Assembly: GCF_014641455.1 (NCBI RefSeq)
Contig: NZ_BMHT01000005.1
Coordinates: 189,357 to 253,356 of the forward strand
Origin: Hymenobacter cavernae
GTDB lineage: Bacteria; Bacteroidota; Bacteroidia; Cytophagales; Hymenobacteraceae
Direction: 5' to 3'
DNA: 64,000 nt
The position numbers and the translations under genes are program-made. Shown here piece after piece: positions 16,657-25,484 of this stretch (its first letter is position 1; every line of letters starts with the position of its first letter). The notes beneath the pieces are model-generated. The model did no database searches, had not been told where the DNA came from, and saw nothing but the letters and a program-made list of their open reading frames with translations.

Positions 16657-17355
16657 ATGAACCACTTCCGCTTCGCTCGCCGCCAACCCTCAACCCCTAA
16701 CCTGCTCAAGCGTCTCGGCTTTCTGCTGGTGCTGCTGCTCGGCACCAACCTAGCTTTTGCGCAAGGCTTCGAGAGTGCCAAGCAGATCTTCGAAAGCCCC
16801 AAGCTGAAAACCGCCATCAACGCGCACCACACGGTTGCCATTCTGCCCTTCGACGCCAAAATCACCTATCGCAAGCAGCCCAAAGGCTTCAACGCCGAAG
16901 CCAACCGCGACCAGGAAGAAACCATGTCGAAGTCGATTCAGGCCAGCTTGTACACCTTCCTGCTGCGCAAAGCCGACAACTACAGCGTTAGCTTTCAAGA
17001 TGTTGACAAGACCAACATTCTGCTCAAGAAGGCCGGCCTCTACGGCAAGCTCGACCAAGCCACGCGCGACGAAGTAGCCAAGGCCCTCGGCGTGGATGCC
17101 GTGCTGGGTGGCCGCTTCGAAACCGAGCAAACCAAAACGGAAGGCGCGGCTATTGCCTCGGCGGTTTTGCTAGGTGGCTGGGGTGGCAAAACCGGCACCG
17201 GCTCCCTGTTTCTGACCCTGAACAACGGCAACGATGGCGAGCTGCTGTGGCGCTTCTTCAAAACCATGGACGACGGCATCACCTCCTCCACCGATGACCT
17301 GGTGGAGCGCATGATGCGCAAAGTGTCGCGCAATTTTCCTTATGCAAAGAACTAA
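16657..17355 (+). CDS. Secreted protein with a CsgG/LpoB-like alpha/beta fold
   Basis: This 232-residue protein has a long signal peptide (hydrophobic LLKRLGFLLVLLLGTNLAFA, residues about 16-35). HHTVAILPFDAKI, then a helix with EETMSKSIQASLYTFLL, and LGVDAVLGGRFETEQ follow the layout of CsgG-, LpoB- and TolB-N-like periplasmic or outer-membrane proteins. A Gly-rich segment (VLLGGWGGKTGTGSLFLTL) precedes the C-terminus. No lipobox Cys is present. The function is unknown and the fold call is by pattern only. The gene stands alone, followed by a 45-bp perfect hairpin. Confidence 0.6.
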   Translation: MNHFRFARRQPSTPNLLKRLGFLLVLLLGTNLAFAQGFESAKQIFESPKLKTAINAHHTVAILPFDAKITYRKQPKGFNAEANRDQEETMSKSIQASLYTFLLRKADNYSVSFQDVDKTNILLKKAGLYGKLDQATRDEVAKALGVDAVLGGRFETEQTKTEGAAIASAVLLGGWGGKTGTGSLFLTLNNGNDGELLWRFFKTMDDGITSSTDDLVERMMRKVSRNFPYAKN

Positions 17356-17379
17356 GCACCCGCAAACCTAGGTTTCCGG

Positions 17380-17476
17380 CATAAGCTAATCCAATCAGTC
17401 AGCAGAAAGCCGGCCGAATCAGAAATAAACCTTCTGATTCGGCCGGCTTTCTGCTGACTGATTGGATTAGCTTATG
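17380..17476. repeat. Perfect 45-bp inverted repeat with 7-nt loop
   Basis: The left arm (17380-17424) and right arm (17432-17476) are exact reverse complements over 45 nt, with loop ATAAACC. The stem includes AGCAGAAAGCCGGCCGAATC. It lies 25 nt after the CsgG-like gene and 129 nt before the alpha/beta hydrolase. It is far longer than an ordinary rho-independent stem and has no U-run. Confidence 0.95.
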
Positions 17477-17604
17477 ACCAGACATTACTTTTCCTTAACG
17501 AATGTACGGTAGCGCCTACTTACGTCGTTATACCATGTGATATAGTACTTTGCTAATGGCAGAGGTTTTGCGTCTGGGCTAGCTCCGCCTTCTCTTTTTT
17601 TATT

Positions 17605-19038
17605 ATGCGTCTTTCATTTTCGGGTCTGTCTTCCCTGTTTCTTGCCTTTCTTACCAGCACCTCCCTGCTTGGCGCGCCCCTGGCCGGCCCTAATGTAGGC
17701 GGACGCTGGGCTGGTACGCTCCGCCTGCCGAGCGGCAACAACCTGACGTTTATTATTAACATAAAGGACAACGGCGGGCGCCGGACGGCCACGCTGGATG
17801 TGCCGAGCCAAGGCGCTCAGAGTGTGCCCATCGATCAGGTGGAACTACGGGCCGATAGCTTGCTGATGACGTCCACCCAAATCAAGGCCTCGTATGCCGG
17901 CCGCCTGACCGGCGATGGGCAGCAGATTGACGGCCGGTGGCAGCAGAACGGCAAGAAGCTGCCGCTGGTACTTCAGCGGGCCACCTCCACCACGACTTCA
18001 GGGCCCAAGCGCCCCCAGGAGCCTGCGCCCCCGTTTCCGTATCGCGAAGAGCAGGTGCGCTTCACTAGCAAAGACCCCGGCGTGCAGCTAGCCGGAACGC
18101 TTACTGTGCCGGCCGGCACGGGGCCTTTTCCGGCCGTGGTGCTGCTCTCCGGCTCGGGCGCGCAGGACCGGGATGAAAGCGTTTTCGGCCATCATCCGTT
18201 CCGCGTTATTGCCGATTACCTGACGCGCCGCGGCATTGCCGTCCTGCGCTTCGACGACCGGGGCGTGGGGCAATCCGGTGGCAACTCCACCACCGCCACC
18301 GCCGCCGATTACGCCAAGGATGCCCAAGGCGCCCTGGCCTTTCTGCGCAGCCGCCCCGGTCTCAACCCCAGGCAGCTAGGTCTGATGGGCCATAGCGAAG
18401 GCGGCACGGCGGCTATTACGGCCGCTAGTCAGGCGCAAGGCGGCCCGGCGTTTCTGGTGTTGCTCGCTACGCCCGGCGTGCCCGGTATCGACGTGCTTTC
18501 GCGCCAAGCCATGGACTTGGCCCGCCTCAAAACCCAGGACCCCAAGGTACTGGCTTCTACTGAGCAACGCCAGCGCAACATGCTTACGATTGTGCAGCAA
18601 ACCCAGGACAATGTGCGGGCACAACAGCAGATCATTAAGGTATTAACGCCTGCGGTAGCGCTGCCACCCGACATGGCCGAGCAGATTCACAAAGCCGCCG
18701 AAGCGCAGGCCGTGATGGTCACGTCTCCCGCTTTCCGGCACATGCTGGCCGATAATCCGCAGAAAACCCTGCCCACTGTGAAGTGCCCCGTACTGGCCCT
18801 GAACGGCTCCAAGGATTTGCAGGTAGCCGCCTCCGTCAACCTGCCCGCCATCGAGAAAGCACTGAAAGGCGCCGGCAACCGCGACGTGACCACCCAGGAG
18901 CTACCCGGCCTCAACCACTTGTTCCAAACTGCCAAAACCGGCGCCCAGTCGGAATACAGCCAGATTGAGGAAACCTTCTCCCCAATTGCGCTCCAAAGCA
19001 TCGGCGATTGGCTAGTGCAGCGCACAACGAAGCGGTAA
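17605..19038 (+). CDS. Secreted alpha/beta hydrolase with N-terminal beta domain
   Basis: This 477-residue protein has a signal peptide (SLFLAFLTSTSLLGAPLAG). An N-terminal domain of about 100 residues begins VGGRWAGTLRLPSGNNLTF. The hydrolase domain starts at about residue 150 with LAGTLTVPAG, an oxyanion segment VVLLSGSGAQDRDE, and FDDRGVGQSGG. The nucleophile elbow GHSEGG has Ser near residue 264 (codon 18394-18396), with the acid Asp in LNGSKDLQV and His in GLNHLFQ. It is probably an esterase or acyl-peptidase-like enzyme; the substrate is unknown. A paralogue follows on the same strand. Confidence 0.85.
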   Translation: MRLSFSGLSSLFLAFLTSTSLLGAPLAGPNVGGRWAGTLRLPSGNNLTFIINIKDNGGRRTATLDVPSQGAQSVPIDQVELRADSLLMTSTQIKASYAGRLTGDGQQIDGRWQQNGKKLPLVLQRATSTTTSGPKRPQEPAPPFPYREEQVRFTSKDPGVQLAGTLTVPAGTGPFPAVVLLSGSGAQDRDESVFGHHPFRVIADYLTRRGIAVLRFDDRGVGQSGGNSTTATAADYAKDAQGALAFLRSRPGLNPRQLGLMGHSEGGTAAITAASQAQGGPAFLVLLATPGVPGIDVLSRQAMDLARLKTQDPKVLASTEQRQRNMLTIVQQTQDNVRAQQQIIKVLTPAVALPPDMAEQIHKAAEAQAVMVTSPAFRHMLADNPQKTLPTVKCPVLALNGSKDLQVAASVNLPAIEKALKGAGNRDVTTQELPGLNHLFQTAKTGAQSEYSQIEETFSPIALQSIGDWLVQRTTKR

Positions 19039-19254
19039 CCTAGGTTTTCTGTTACACTAAGGGATTTTGAGCCCACCATGCTGCTACGGCAGCCTGGTGG
19101 GCTCGTCGTTTTTAGACCAGTTAGTTGCCAACTTTTCAGCCAGCATCGCCTGTCAGAAGAAACACTAGTAAATTCTAATTTAACTATATATCTGGTACTT
19201 TTTTTGGATGCTTTTACTTTTTCAAAGTCGCGCACGTAGTTCTGCTTCCATTTC

Positions 19255-20739
19255 ATGAAGAGTATCCCACCCCTATTTGTCAATCTGTTACTCATTATCT
19301 ACTTAGTCTGTAGCCTGCCAGTGCAAGCCGGTGATTCGCCAACGCTGAGTGGCCAGTGGAAAGGCCCGCTAAAGGTGCCCGGCGGAACATTAGACCTGAT
19401 TATCACTCTCGTACCGCTCAGCAACGGCACATACTACGCAGCCCTCGACGTGCCCCAGCAACGCATCAGCCGCATGCCCGTGGAAGCCGAAACGAAAGGC
19501 GATGAGATTACCTTAAAGATTGAGCAGGCTGGTAGTAGCTTCGCGGGTAAAATATCGGACGGCGGCGCCCGCTTCACCGGCACCTGGAAACAGCCTGGCC
19601 TCACGGCTCCGCTTGTGATGCAGCGCGCTACTTCTTCGGCCGCCACGGCCAGCAAAATTCGCCTGACGCCCCCGTACCGGGAGGAAGACGTGTCGTTTAC
19701 AAACGCGAAGAACAAGTTCCGGCTAGGTGGTACGCTCACCGTGCCAGCCGGCCCTGGTCCCTTTCCGGCCGTGGTGCTGGTATCGGATACCGGACCGCAG
19801 GACCGCGACGTAACGGTGCAGGAATACCGCATGTTCGGCATCCTGGCCGATTACCTGACCCGCCGCGGCATTGCCGTATTGCGCTTCGATGACCGGGGCG
19901 TGGGCAAGTCGGCCGGCAATTACCCCAGTGCCACCACCGCCGACCTGATGACGGACGCCCAGGCCGGGCTAGCCTTTTTGCGCAGCCGCCCGCTCATCGA
20001 CCCGCAACACATCGGCTACATTGGTCACGGGGAAGGCGCTAATGTGGCGTTGCTGGCCGCTGCTCAGGCCCAGGCGCCAGCCTTCGTAGTGACGCTGGCG
20101 GGCTACGGCTTGCCGGGGCGCGAGGTGCTGCTCCGCCAACAAGGTGAGATTATGCGCCTGATTGGGGCCGACGCAGCGCAGGTGAAAGCCGCCCTCGCCC
20201 TGAACGAACACATGGTGGACATCATCCGTCAAACGCCGAACGATGCCCAGGCTCGTGGCAAGGTAGCCGCATTTATTCGTCAGAATAACAGCAACATCGA
20301 CCCCACAATGGCGCGGGCGCGGGCGGCGCACCTCACCTCGCCGTGGTCGCGCTACTACCTCGATTTCGACCCCAAGCGCAAGCTCCCCGACGTAAAATGC
20401 CCCGTGTTAGCCCTGAATGGCACCGACGATTTGCAGGTAGCCGCCAGCACCAACCTAGGTATCTTGCAAAAAGGCCTCAAAGGCAATCGTGATGTAACCG
20501 TGCAGAAACTAAGTGGCGTCAATCACCTCTTCCAGCCCGAAGAGCAGGACTGGCCGCTCGTGAATGGTCAGCAGCAGCCCAACTTCTCGCCTAAAGCCTT
20601 GGAAAACATTCGAGAATGGATTGTTAAGCGTACAGGCCAGCCCACGCCGGTGCCGGTTACGGTTAAGCGTGCTGCGCCGGCAAAACCAACCGCTAAAAAG
20701 CCCACTAGAACCGCGTTTCAGAAGACCGCCAGTAAATAG
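19255..20739 (+). CDS. Alpha/beta hydrolase paralogue lacking the nucleophile serine
   Basis: This 494-residue tandem paralogue of the gene at 17605 has the same architecture: signal peptide ending near PVQAG, a beta domain from LSGQWKGPLKVPGG, and a hydrolase domain with FDDRGVGKSAGN, LNGTDDLQV and GVNHLFQ. At the nucleophile elbow it reads GHGEG, not GHSEG (GGG codon at 20029-20031), so the catalytic Ser is Gly. The reading frame is otherwise intact, arguing for a maintained pseudoenzyme or binding protein rather than decay. A basic Lys/Ala/Pro tail (AAPAKPTAKKPTRTA) follows. Confidence 0.85.
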   Translation: MKSIPPLFVNLLLIIYLVCSLPVQAGDSPTLSGQWKGPLKVPGGTLDLIITLVPLSNGTYYAALDVPQQRISRMPVEAETKGDEITLKIEQAGSSFAGKISDGGARFTGTWKQPGLTAPLVMQRATSSAATASKIRLTPPYREEDVSFTNAKNKFRLGGTLTVPAGPGPFPAVVLVSDTGPQDRDVTVQEYRMFGILADYLTRRGIAVLRFDDRGVGKSAGNYPSATTADLMTDAQAGLAFLRSRPLIDPQHIGYIGHGEGANVALLAAAQAQAPAFVVTLAGYGLPGREVLLRQQGEIMRLIGADAAQVKAALALNEHMVDIIRQTPNDAQARGKVAAFIRQNNSNIDPTMARARAAHLTSPWSRYYLDFDPKRKLPDVKCPVLALNGTDDLQVAASTNLGILQKGLKGNRDVTVQKLSGVNHLFQPEEQDWPLVNGQQQPNFSPKALENIREWIVKRTGQPTPVPVTVKRAAPAKPTAKKPTRTAFQKTASK

Positions 20740-20779
20740 TTAACAGACCTAGCTCACAGCTAATTAGCAGATACAGCAC

Positions 20780-22069
20780 CTAGGCTCCGGCGGTGGCCTT
20801 TTCAGGCGTTAGGTCCAGGCGGCGCAACCGGTCAGCGCGCCAGGCCGTGATGAGCACAACCACGATGGTCATTATCCCGCCAAACACCACCGAGGGTACC
20901 GTGCCGAGCAGCTTGGCCATACCTCCCGACTCAAACGAACCGATTTCGTTGCTGGAGCCGATGAAGATGTTGTTCACGGCCGCCACTCGCCCCTTCATGT
21001 ACTCGGGAGTAAACGTATGAATCAGCGTCTGCCGAACAATTACCGATACTGCGTCGAATACACCCGTCAGGAACAACAGGAACAACGACAGCCAGATATT
21101 CGTGGATAAGGCAAAGAAAATAGTTGCCACGCCAAAGCCTGCTACTGCCCACAGCAACTTCCGTCCGGCCCAGCGGTGCAGCGGGAAATACGTGAGCAAG
21201 GCCGCCATCAATACCGAACCGACTGCCGGCGCAGTTTCCAAGTGACCTAGGCCTGCGGCACCCACTTTCAGGATATCGGCCGCAAAAACGGGCAACAGCG
21301 CCACCGCTCCACCAAACAGCACCGCAAACAAATCCAAGGACAAGGCAGCGAGCACCAGTTGATTTTGCCAGATAAATCGCAGTCCACTGAGCACACTGTC
21401 CTTTAGGTTCAGTTTTTCCCCCTCAATTGGCGGCAGCGGGCGCGAGGCAATAGCAAAGAATTGCAGCAAAGCCACCACCAGCAGAACCGTTGCCACGGCA
21501 TAGGAATTGGCAACACCTAGGTGGGCTATCAGATAGCCACCAATGGCAGGCCCTATCACCGAAGCCGCTTGATAAGTAGTACTGTTCCAGGTAATTGCAT
21601 TCGACAGCCGCTCGCGGCTGGGCAAGAGCTGCGGCATAAAGGAAAAGAGCGCCGGCCCGAGAAAGCCCCGCGCAATGCCGCTCACGAAAATCACCCCATA
21701 CAGCGGCAACGTGTAAAACGAGCCCCGCGCCAGGAAACCGATACCTAGCGGCGAGGAGAAAAACCAGAGCGCCGCCGCGCAGAGCAGCAGCACCGCCACA
21801 CCGGCCACAATGATGTTCTTACGACGAATCGTATCAGCAACGTGCCCGGCGTAGAGCGACACGGCAATGCTGGGAATGGCCTCCGATAAGCCAATCAGGC
21901 CGAGCGCCAGCGGGTCATTCGTTAACTTAAAAATTTGCCAGCTCACGGCCAGCCCCTGGATGCGAGTAGCAATAGTGTAGAATACGCGGGCAGAAATTAG
22001 TCGGCGAAATTCAGGTAGGCGCAGCGCGGCGTACGGGTCGTGAAGCGGCGCGTCGATAGAAGAGTTCAT
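20780..22069 (-). CDS. MFS transporter, EntS/DHA3-like exporter
   Basis: This 429-residue protein has 12 predicted membrane segments. The start region LPEFRRLISARVFYTIATRIQ and the loop YAGHVADTIRRKNIIV (the MFS motif A position, GxLaDrxGRrkxl) fit DHA3-type exporters, as does the mid-protein PQLLPSRERLSNAITWNST. The family exports siderophores or small drugs; the substrate is not readable. The ATG at 22067-22069 is chosen. The upstream sequence has TACCTTCG, close to the TAnnTTTG element. It is convergent with the pseudo-hydrolase gene, 40 nt away. Confidence 0.85.
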   Translation of the reverse strand: MNSSIDAPLHDPYAALRLPEFRRLISARVFYTIATRIQGLAVSWQIFKLTNDPLALGLIGLSEAIPSIAVSLYAGHVADTIRRKNIIVAGVAVLLLCAAALWFFSSPLGIGFLARGSFYTLPLYGVIFVSGIARGFLGPALFSFMPQLLPSRERLSNAITWNSTTYQAASVIGPAIGGYLIAHLGVANSYAVATVLLVVALLQFFAIASRPLPPIEGEKLNLKDSVLSGLRFIWQNQLVLAALSLDLFAVLFGGAVALLPVFAADILKVGAAGLGHLETAPAVGSVLMAALLTYFPLHRWAGRKLLWAVAGFGVATIFFALSTNIWLSLFLLFLTGVFDAVSVIVRQTLIHTFTPEYMKGRVAAVNNIFIGSSNEIGSFESGGMAKLLGTVPSVVFGGIMTIVVVLITAWRADRLRRLDLTPEKATAGA

Positions 22070-22613
22070 GCTTCGAAAAAGCGGGTAATAAATAACGAAG
22101 GTAGCCCAAACCCTCACGAATGAGGATGAAAGCACCTTGTACGTAATAGCAGCTATTCGGAGGATTTAGTTTGCCCCGCTTCTGGTTTTATGAAGAAGGG
22201 TGTTCTGCGGTTGTACCTAGGTCACACAGCTGTAATTCGCTACATAGCCCGAAATTGCATTAAAAAGAGCGTTTCCGGGCGCGGATACCTAACTTATTGC
22301 CCCAACCAGATTATAGCACTGCGCGCTTATTCACAAAATATTTTACAACTGCTACTGATGGCTTTATAATTTTCTTTTATCTTAAAGGTGCCATAATACA
22401 CGCGTAAATCATTGATAGATAATATACAATACACTGTTTCTATTTTTTTGTTATTTTTTTACTTCTGACGCTAAGGGGCATTGTGTTTGAGGCTACTGTT
22501 TTCTACATTTGATTTTCACCTTCGCTTTCTTCCTTACCAGATTTTTTCTGTTCCTCCCCGGCAAACTGCACTCTATGGCCTAAAGCTCTACGTTCTCTTA
22601 ACCCGTAGCTTTT
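22070..22613. other. Intergenic divergent region
   Basis: This 544-bp stretch separates the MFS gene from the sigma-factor gene. The part at 22310-22470 is strongly AT-rich. The sigma promoter is at 22481-22511, and a CCTAGG lies at about 22217. No ORF or structured RNA was recognised. Confidence 0.55.
22481..22511 (+). promoter_or_regulatory. Bacteroidetes-type promoter of the sigma-factor gene
   Basis: TTG (22481-22483), a 20-bp spacer and TACATTTG (22504-22511) match the -33/-7 consensus. Transcription should start near 22518, about 95 nt before the ATG. Confidence 0.65.
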
Positions 22614-23249
22614 ATGGAAACCATGCAGCCGAGCGATTCCGCTTTGATATCGCTATATATTGCCGGCAAGGAAGAAGCTTTCGAGCTCCTGCTGGAGCGG
22701 CATAAAAGCCGCGTTTTTACCACAATCATGTTGATTGTGCGCGATGAAGCCGTAGCGGAAGATTTGCTGCAGGACACCTTCATCAAGGCTATCCACACGA
22801 TGAAAGGCGGCCGCTATAATGAGGAAGGAAAATTCTCTTCCTGGATCTGCCGCATCGCTCATAATCTGGCCATTGACTTCTTCCGCCGCGAAAAACGCAA
22901 TCCTTTGTTGAATCTCGATACAACAAGCCACGCGTTTAATTCGTTGTCATTGGCAGAAGAGGGTGCGGAGGCTACCATCACCCGTGAGGAAACCCACGCC
23001 CGTCTTCGAGAGCTGATCCAGGACCTGCCCGCGGCACAGAAGGAAGTGCTCATCATGCGCCACTACGGCGAGATGAGTTTCCAGGAAATCGCCGATGCAA
23101 CCGGGGTGAGCATCAATACGGCGTTAGGGCGGATGCGCTATGCGCTGATCAACCTGCGGAAGAAAATGGCCGCGCAACCTATTTTCTATGATCAAAACAT
23201 TTACCCACGAGAAACTGATCCGGTACCTATACAACGAATTGCCGGCTAA
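22614..23249 (+). CDS. RNA polymerase sigma-70 factor, ECF type
   Basis: This 211-residue protein has sigma region 2 (AFELLLERHKSRVFTTIMLI, AEDLLQDTFIKAIHTM, then KFSSWICRIAHNLAIDFFRR). Region 4 is LPAAQKEVLIMRHYGEMSFQ with the helix-turn-helix EIADATGVSINTALGRMRYA. Residues after about 188 (QPIFYDQNIYPRETD) are beyond the sigma fold and are encoded in the stretch that also starts the next ORF in another frame. It directs RNA polymerase to a small regulon; the partner ORF at 23188 may be its regulator. Confidence 0.9.
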   Translation: METMQPSDSALISLYIAGKEEAFELLLERHKSRVFTTIMLIVRDEAVAEDLLQDTFIKAIHTMKGGRYNEEGKFSSWICRIAHNLAIDFFRREKRNPLLNLDTTSHAFNSLSLAEEGAEATITREETHARLRELIQDLPAAQKEVLIMRHYGEMSFQEIADATGVSINTALGRMRYALINLRKKMAAQPIFYDQNIYPRETDPVPIQRIAG

Positions 23250-23415
23250 TGAACAACAGGAGATAGAGCAGGCGCTGCTCCATGACCCCAAACTAGCTAG
23301 CACGTGTGCCGATCTGCTATTGGCCCAGCGCTGTCTGAACGACTTGCGCACGACACCTAGAAAGGAAGTCACGGATTCTATCCTGCGCTACTCCCGCACT
23401 TTTCTCGTTCCGTAA
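23188..23415 (+). CDS. Small helical protein overlapping the sigma factor (possible partner)
   Basis: This 75-residue soluble protein starts with an ATG inside the last 62 nt of the sigma gene, in the +1 frame relative to it. The sequence HEKLIRYLYNELPANEQQEI is like the N-terminal zinc-finger-type helices of anti-sigma factors ('LxxYLxgELsxxExxxIExxLxxd'), continuing EQALLHDPKLASTCADLL. It has no Cys-His zinc motif and no membrane segment. An anti-sigma role is inferred from position and this resemblance only. It ends TFLVP just before a CTCACC-type repeat. Confidence 0.65.
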   Translation: MIKTFTHEKLIRYLYNELPANEQQEIEQALLHDPKLASTCADLLLAQRCLNDLRTTPRKEVTDSILRYSRTFLVP

Positions 23416-23419
23416 AGGC

Positions 23420-23504
23420 AAAATGGTGAGGTGATGAAATAGTGAGTGAAAAAAGATTGCTTCAGTGGCATCTTTGTACTCGCTGTTTCATCACCTCACC
23501 ATTT
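23420..23504. repeat. Inverted repeat of the CTCACCA class
   Basis: The arms 23421-23444 (AAATGGTGAGGTGATGAAAT...) and 23481-23504 are complementary over 24 nt with two mismatches. A 36-nt core separates them. The element starts 5 nt after the previous stop and ends 7 nt before the nth ATG. Confidence 0.85.
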
Positions 23505-23511
23505 CGTTTTT

Positions 23512-24204
23512 ATGCGTAAGCCCGAACGGTTTCGCCGCTTCCTGGATTACTTCACCACCAACTTTCCGGAGCCCAAAACCGAGCTGCACTACGGCAACCC
23601 GTACGAGCTTATCGTGGCCGTGGTGCTGAGCGCCCAATGCACGGATAAGCGCGTGAACATGGTTATGCCCGCTTTGCTGGAGCAATTTCCAACGCCTTAC
23701 CAGCTGGCTGCCGCTTCGCCGGAGGAGATTTTCCCCTTTATCCGCAGCGTTTCTTACCCTAATAACAAAGCCAAGCACCTAGCAGGCCTAGGTCGCATGC
23801 TGGTGAATGACTTTGGCGGGGAAGTTCCGAGCACCATTGAGGAGCTACAACGTCTGCCCGGCGTAGGCCGCAAGACGGCTAACGTCGTTGTATCCGTCAT
23901 CTACAACCAGCCCGCAATGGCCGTGGACACGCACGTATTTCGGGTGTCGCACCGGCTAGGTTTGGTCAATCGCACAGCTACTACACCGCTGGCCGTCGAA
24001 AAAGAATTGCTACGCTACACGCCGGAAGACCTAGTAGCCAAAGCGCATCATTGGCTCATCTTGCACGGGCGCTACATCTGCGTGGCCCGACAGCCTAAAT
24101 GCGGCATTTGCCCACTCACTGATTGCTGCCGCTACTACGAAACAAACTTCGCGGTAGCACCCAGCAAGCCGCTGCCAGCGCCAGAATCAGGTGATATTCT
24201 GTAA
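23512..24204 (+). CDS. nth: Endonuclease III (DNA glycosylase/AP lyase)
   Basis: This 230-residue base-excision-repair enzyme removes oxidised pyrimidines and nicks at abasic sites. The helix-hairpin-helix LPGVGRKTANVV carries the catalytic Lys, and AVDTHVFRV the catalytic Asp. The 4Fe-4S ligands C-X6-C-X2-C-X5-C are complete (CVARQPKCGICPLTDCC). The ATG at 23512 is chosen; the longer GTG reading from 23446 only translates the repeat. No other repair gene is adjacent, but mutY lies 7 kb downstream. Confidence 0.95.
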   Translation: MRKPERFRRFLDYFTTNFPEPKTELHYGNPYELIVAVVLSAQCTDKRVNMVMPALLEQFPTPYQLAAASPEEIFPFIRSVSYPNNKAKHLAGLGRMLVNDFGGEVPSTIEELQRLPGVGRKTANVVVSVIYNQPAMAVDTHVFRVSHRLGLVNRTATTPLAVEKELLRYTPEDLVAKAHHWLILHGRYICVARQPKCGICPLTDCCRYYETNFAVAPSKPLPAPESGDIL

Positions 24205-24257
24205 TTTACCTAGTATTTAGCACAACTTAGTATAAATCTAGCTTTCTCTGGTACAAA

Positions 24258-25478
24258 CTAGCGTGCGGTTTGCTCCAGAACGGTTTGCACCGCGGCGGCT
24301 ATTCTCATCCGGTCGAATTGCTCGATAGCAACGGCGTGGCCGTTCTCACCGGCTTCACGCAACATTGCCGGTGCAGCCAACAGCTGCTCCAAGCGCTGCG
24401 ACAGGGCCGTGGGGTTGCCCGCGGGCACATACCAGCCGCACACGTGTTGCTCCACGAAGCTCTTGGTCCAGCCGTCATTGGTCACAATCACAGGCGTCCC
24501 GACGGCTAGGCTATCGTAGAATTTGGCGGGCGAATTTGTACCTAAAACCGGCAAATCCAGGAAAGACACCAGCGACACATCGGCCAGCCGAAACCAGCTG
24601 AATACCGCATGGCGCGGCTGCGGCGCTACCAAACGAATAGCCGAACAACGCTCAGCCGCCGCCCGGATAAGCGGCTCATCGAAGCCATGCCCCATAAAAA
24701 GCCACACGACGCCGGGTGAAGTAGCAGCAAGTTGCTCAGCCGCTTGCACCAGCGTCGGAATATCATTGGCCCGGCCGAAGGTACCGGCGTATAAAATAAC
24801 GTGTTGCTCACCCAAACCTAGCTCCTGCCGCAGCCCGGCCACGGCCGCATCGGTAGCTAAAGCTGCCAGACCTAGGTCTGTGCCGTTGAGAGAAGTTTGT
24901 GCTTTTTCAGGATTGAAATGCCAAGGGTTTTTAGCCATCCGTCCTATCAACTGCACGTAGTCCGTCATGTCCGGCGACAGTGTTAGAATGGCTTTGGCTT
25001 GCTGATACAGCTTCCTTTCCATCTTGTACAACGTTTGCCAGGTGAAGCTAGGTACTGCTCCCATCTCAATCGGGAAGGTGGGCCACAGATCCTGCACTTC
25101 AAACACCCACGGCACCCGTCGCCAGCGGGCTACCCGCGCAGCCGCCCAAGCGGCCGTGAGCGGCGTGCTGATGCCCCAGATTACATCCGGCTTGTCGATG
25201 CGTAGTCCTTCGCGCACAGCGTAGGCGGCGTACTGGGCAAAAGCTAGCCCGCGCCGCACCACTCCCATCCTGTTCTGATACGGCACGTCAGCCGCGCGCA
25301 TTTCCACGCCTTCGGGCAGCCACGGATACTGCTGGGTCAGGCGCTGCGCTTCCCAGGTGCGCGTCGTGATGAGCGTAACACGGTGTGTGCGAGCAATATG
25401 CGCCAACAGCGAGTAATGCCGACTAGTCGCCGGACAGTCGGGGTTTGTGTGATACTGGCTGAAAACGGCAATATGCAC
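24258..25478 (-). CDS. Glycosyltransferase family 4 (WcaI-like)
   Basis: This 406-residue GT-B glycosyltransferase has the N-terminal domain HIAVFSQYHTNPDCPATSRH, typical of WcaI-type GT4 enzymes. FEVQDLWPTFPIEMG is in the linker. The donor-binding domain shows ILYAGTFGRANDIPTLVQA, and LPVLGTNSPAKFYDSLAVGT provides the usual E/K-type nucleotide-sugar contacts. It probably adds a sugar to a surface polysaccharide; donor and acceptor are unknown. The start is GTG (25476-25478), directly next to the repeat arm; no in-frame ATG exists upstream. Confidence 0.85.
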   Translation of the reverse strand: MHIAVFSQYHTNPDCPATSRHYSLLAHIARTHRVTLITTRTWEAQRLTQQYPWLPEGVEMRAADVPYQNRMGVVRRGLAFAQYAAYAVREGLRIDKPDVIWGISTPLTAAWAAARVARWRRVPWVFEVQDLWPTFPIEMGAVPSFTWQTLYKMERKLYQQAKAILTLSPDMTDYVQLIGRMAKNPWHFNPEKAQTSLNGTDLGLAALATDAAVAGLRQELGLGEQHVILYAGTFGRANDIPTLVQAAEQLAATSPGVVWLFMGHGFDEPLIRAAAERCSAIRLVAPQPRHAVFSWFRLADVSLVSFLDLPVLGTNSPAKFYDSLAVGTPVIVTNDGWTKSFVEQHVCGWYVPAGNPTALSQRLEQLLAAPAMLREAGENGHAVAIEQFDRMRIAAAVQTVLEQTAR

Positions 25479-25484
25479 TTCAGG

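Noticed and set aside
22070..22480. Riboswitch or small RNA upstream of the sigma-factor gene
   Set aside because: The stretch is AT-rich but I found no strong stem set or known motif.
23446..23511. GTG-started extension of nth
   Set aside because: It lies in the inverted repeat; the ATG at 23512 gives the usual endonuclease III start.
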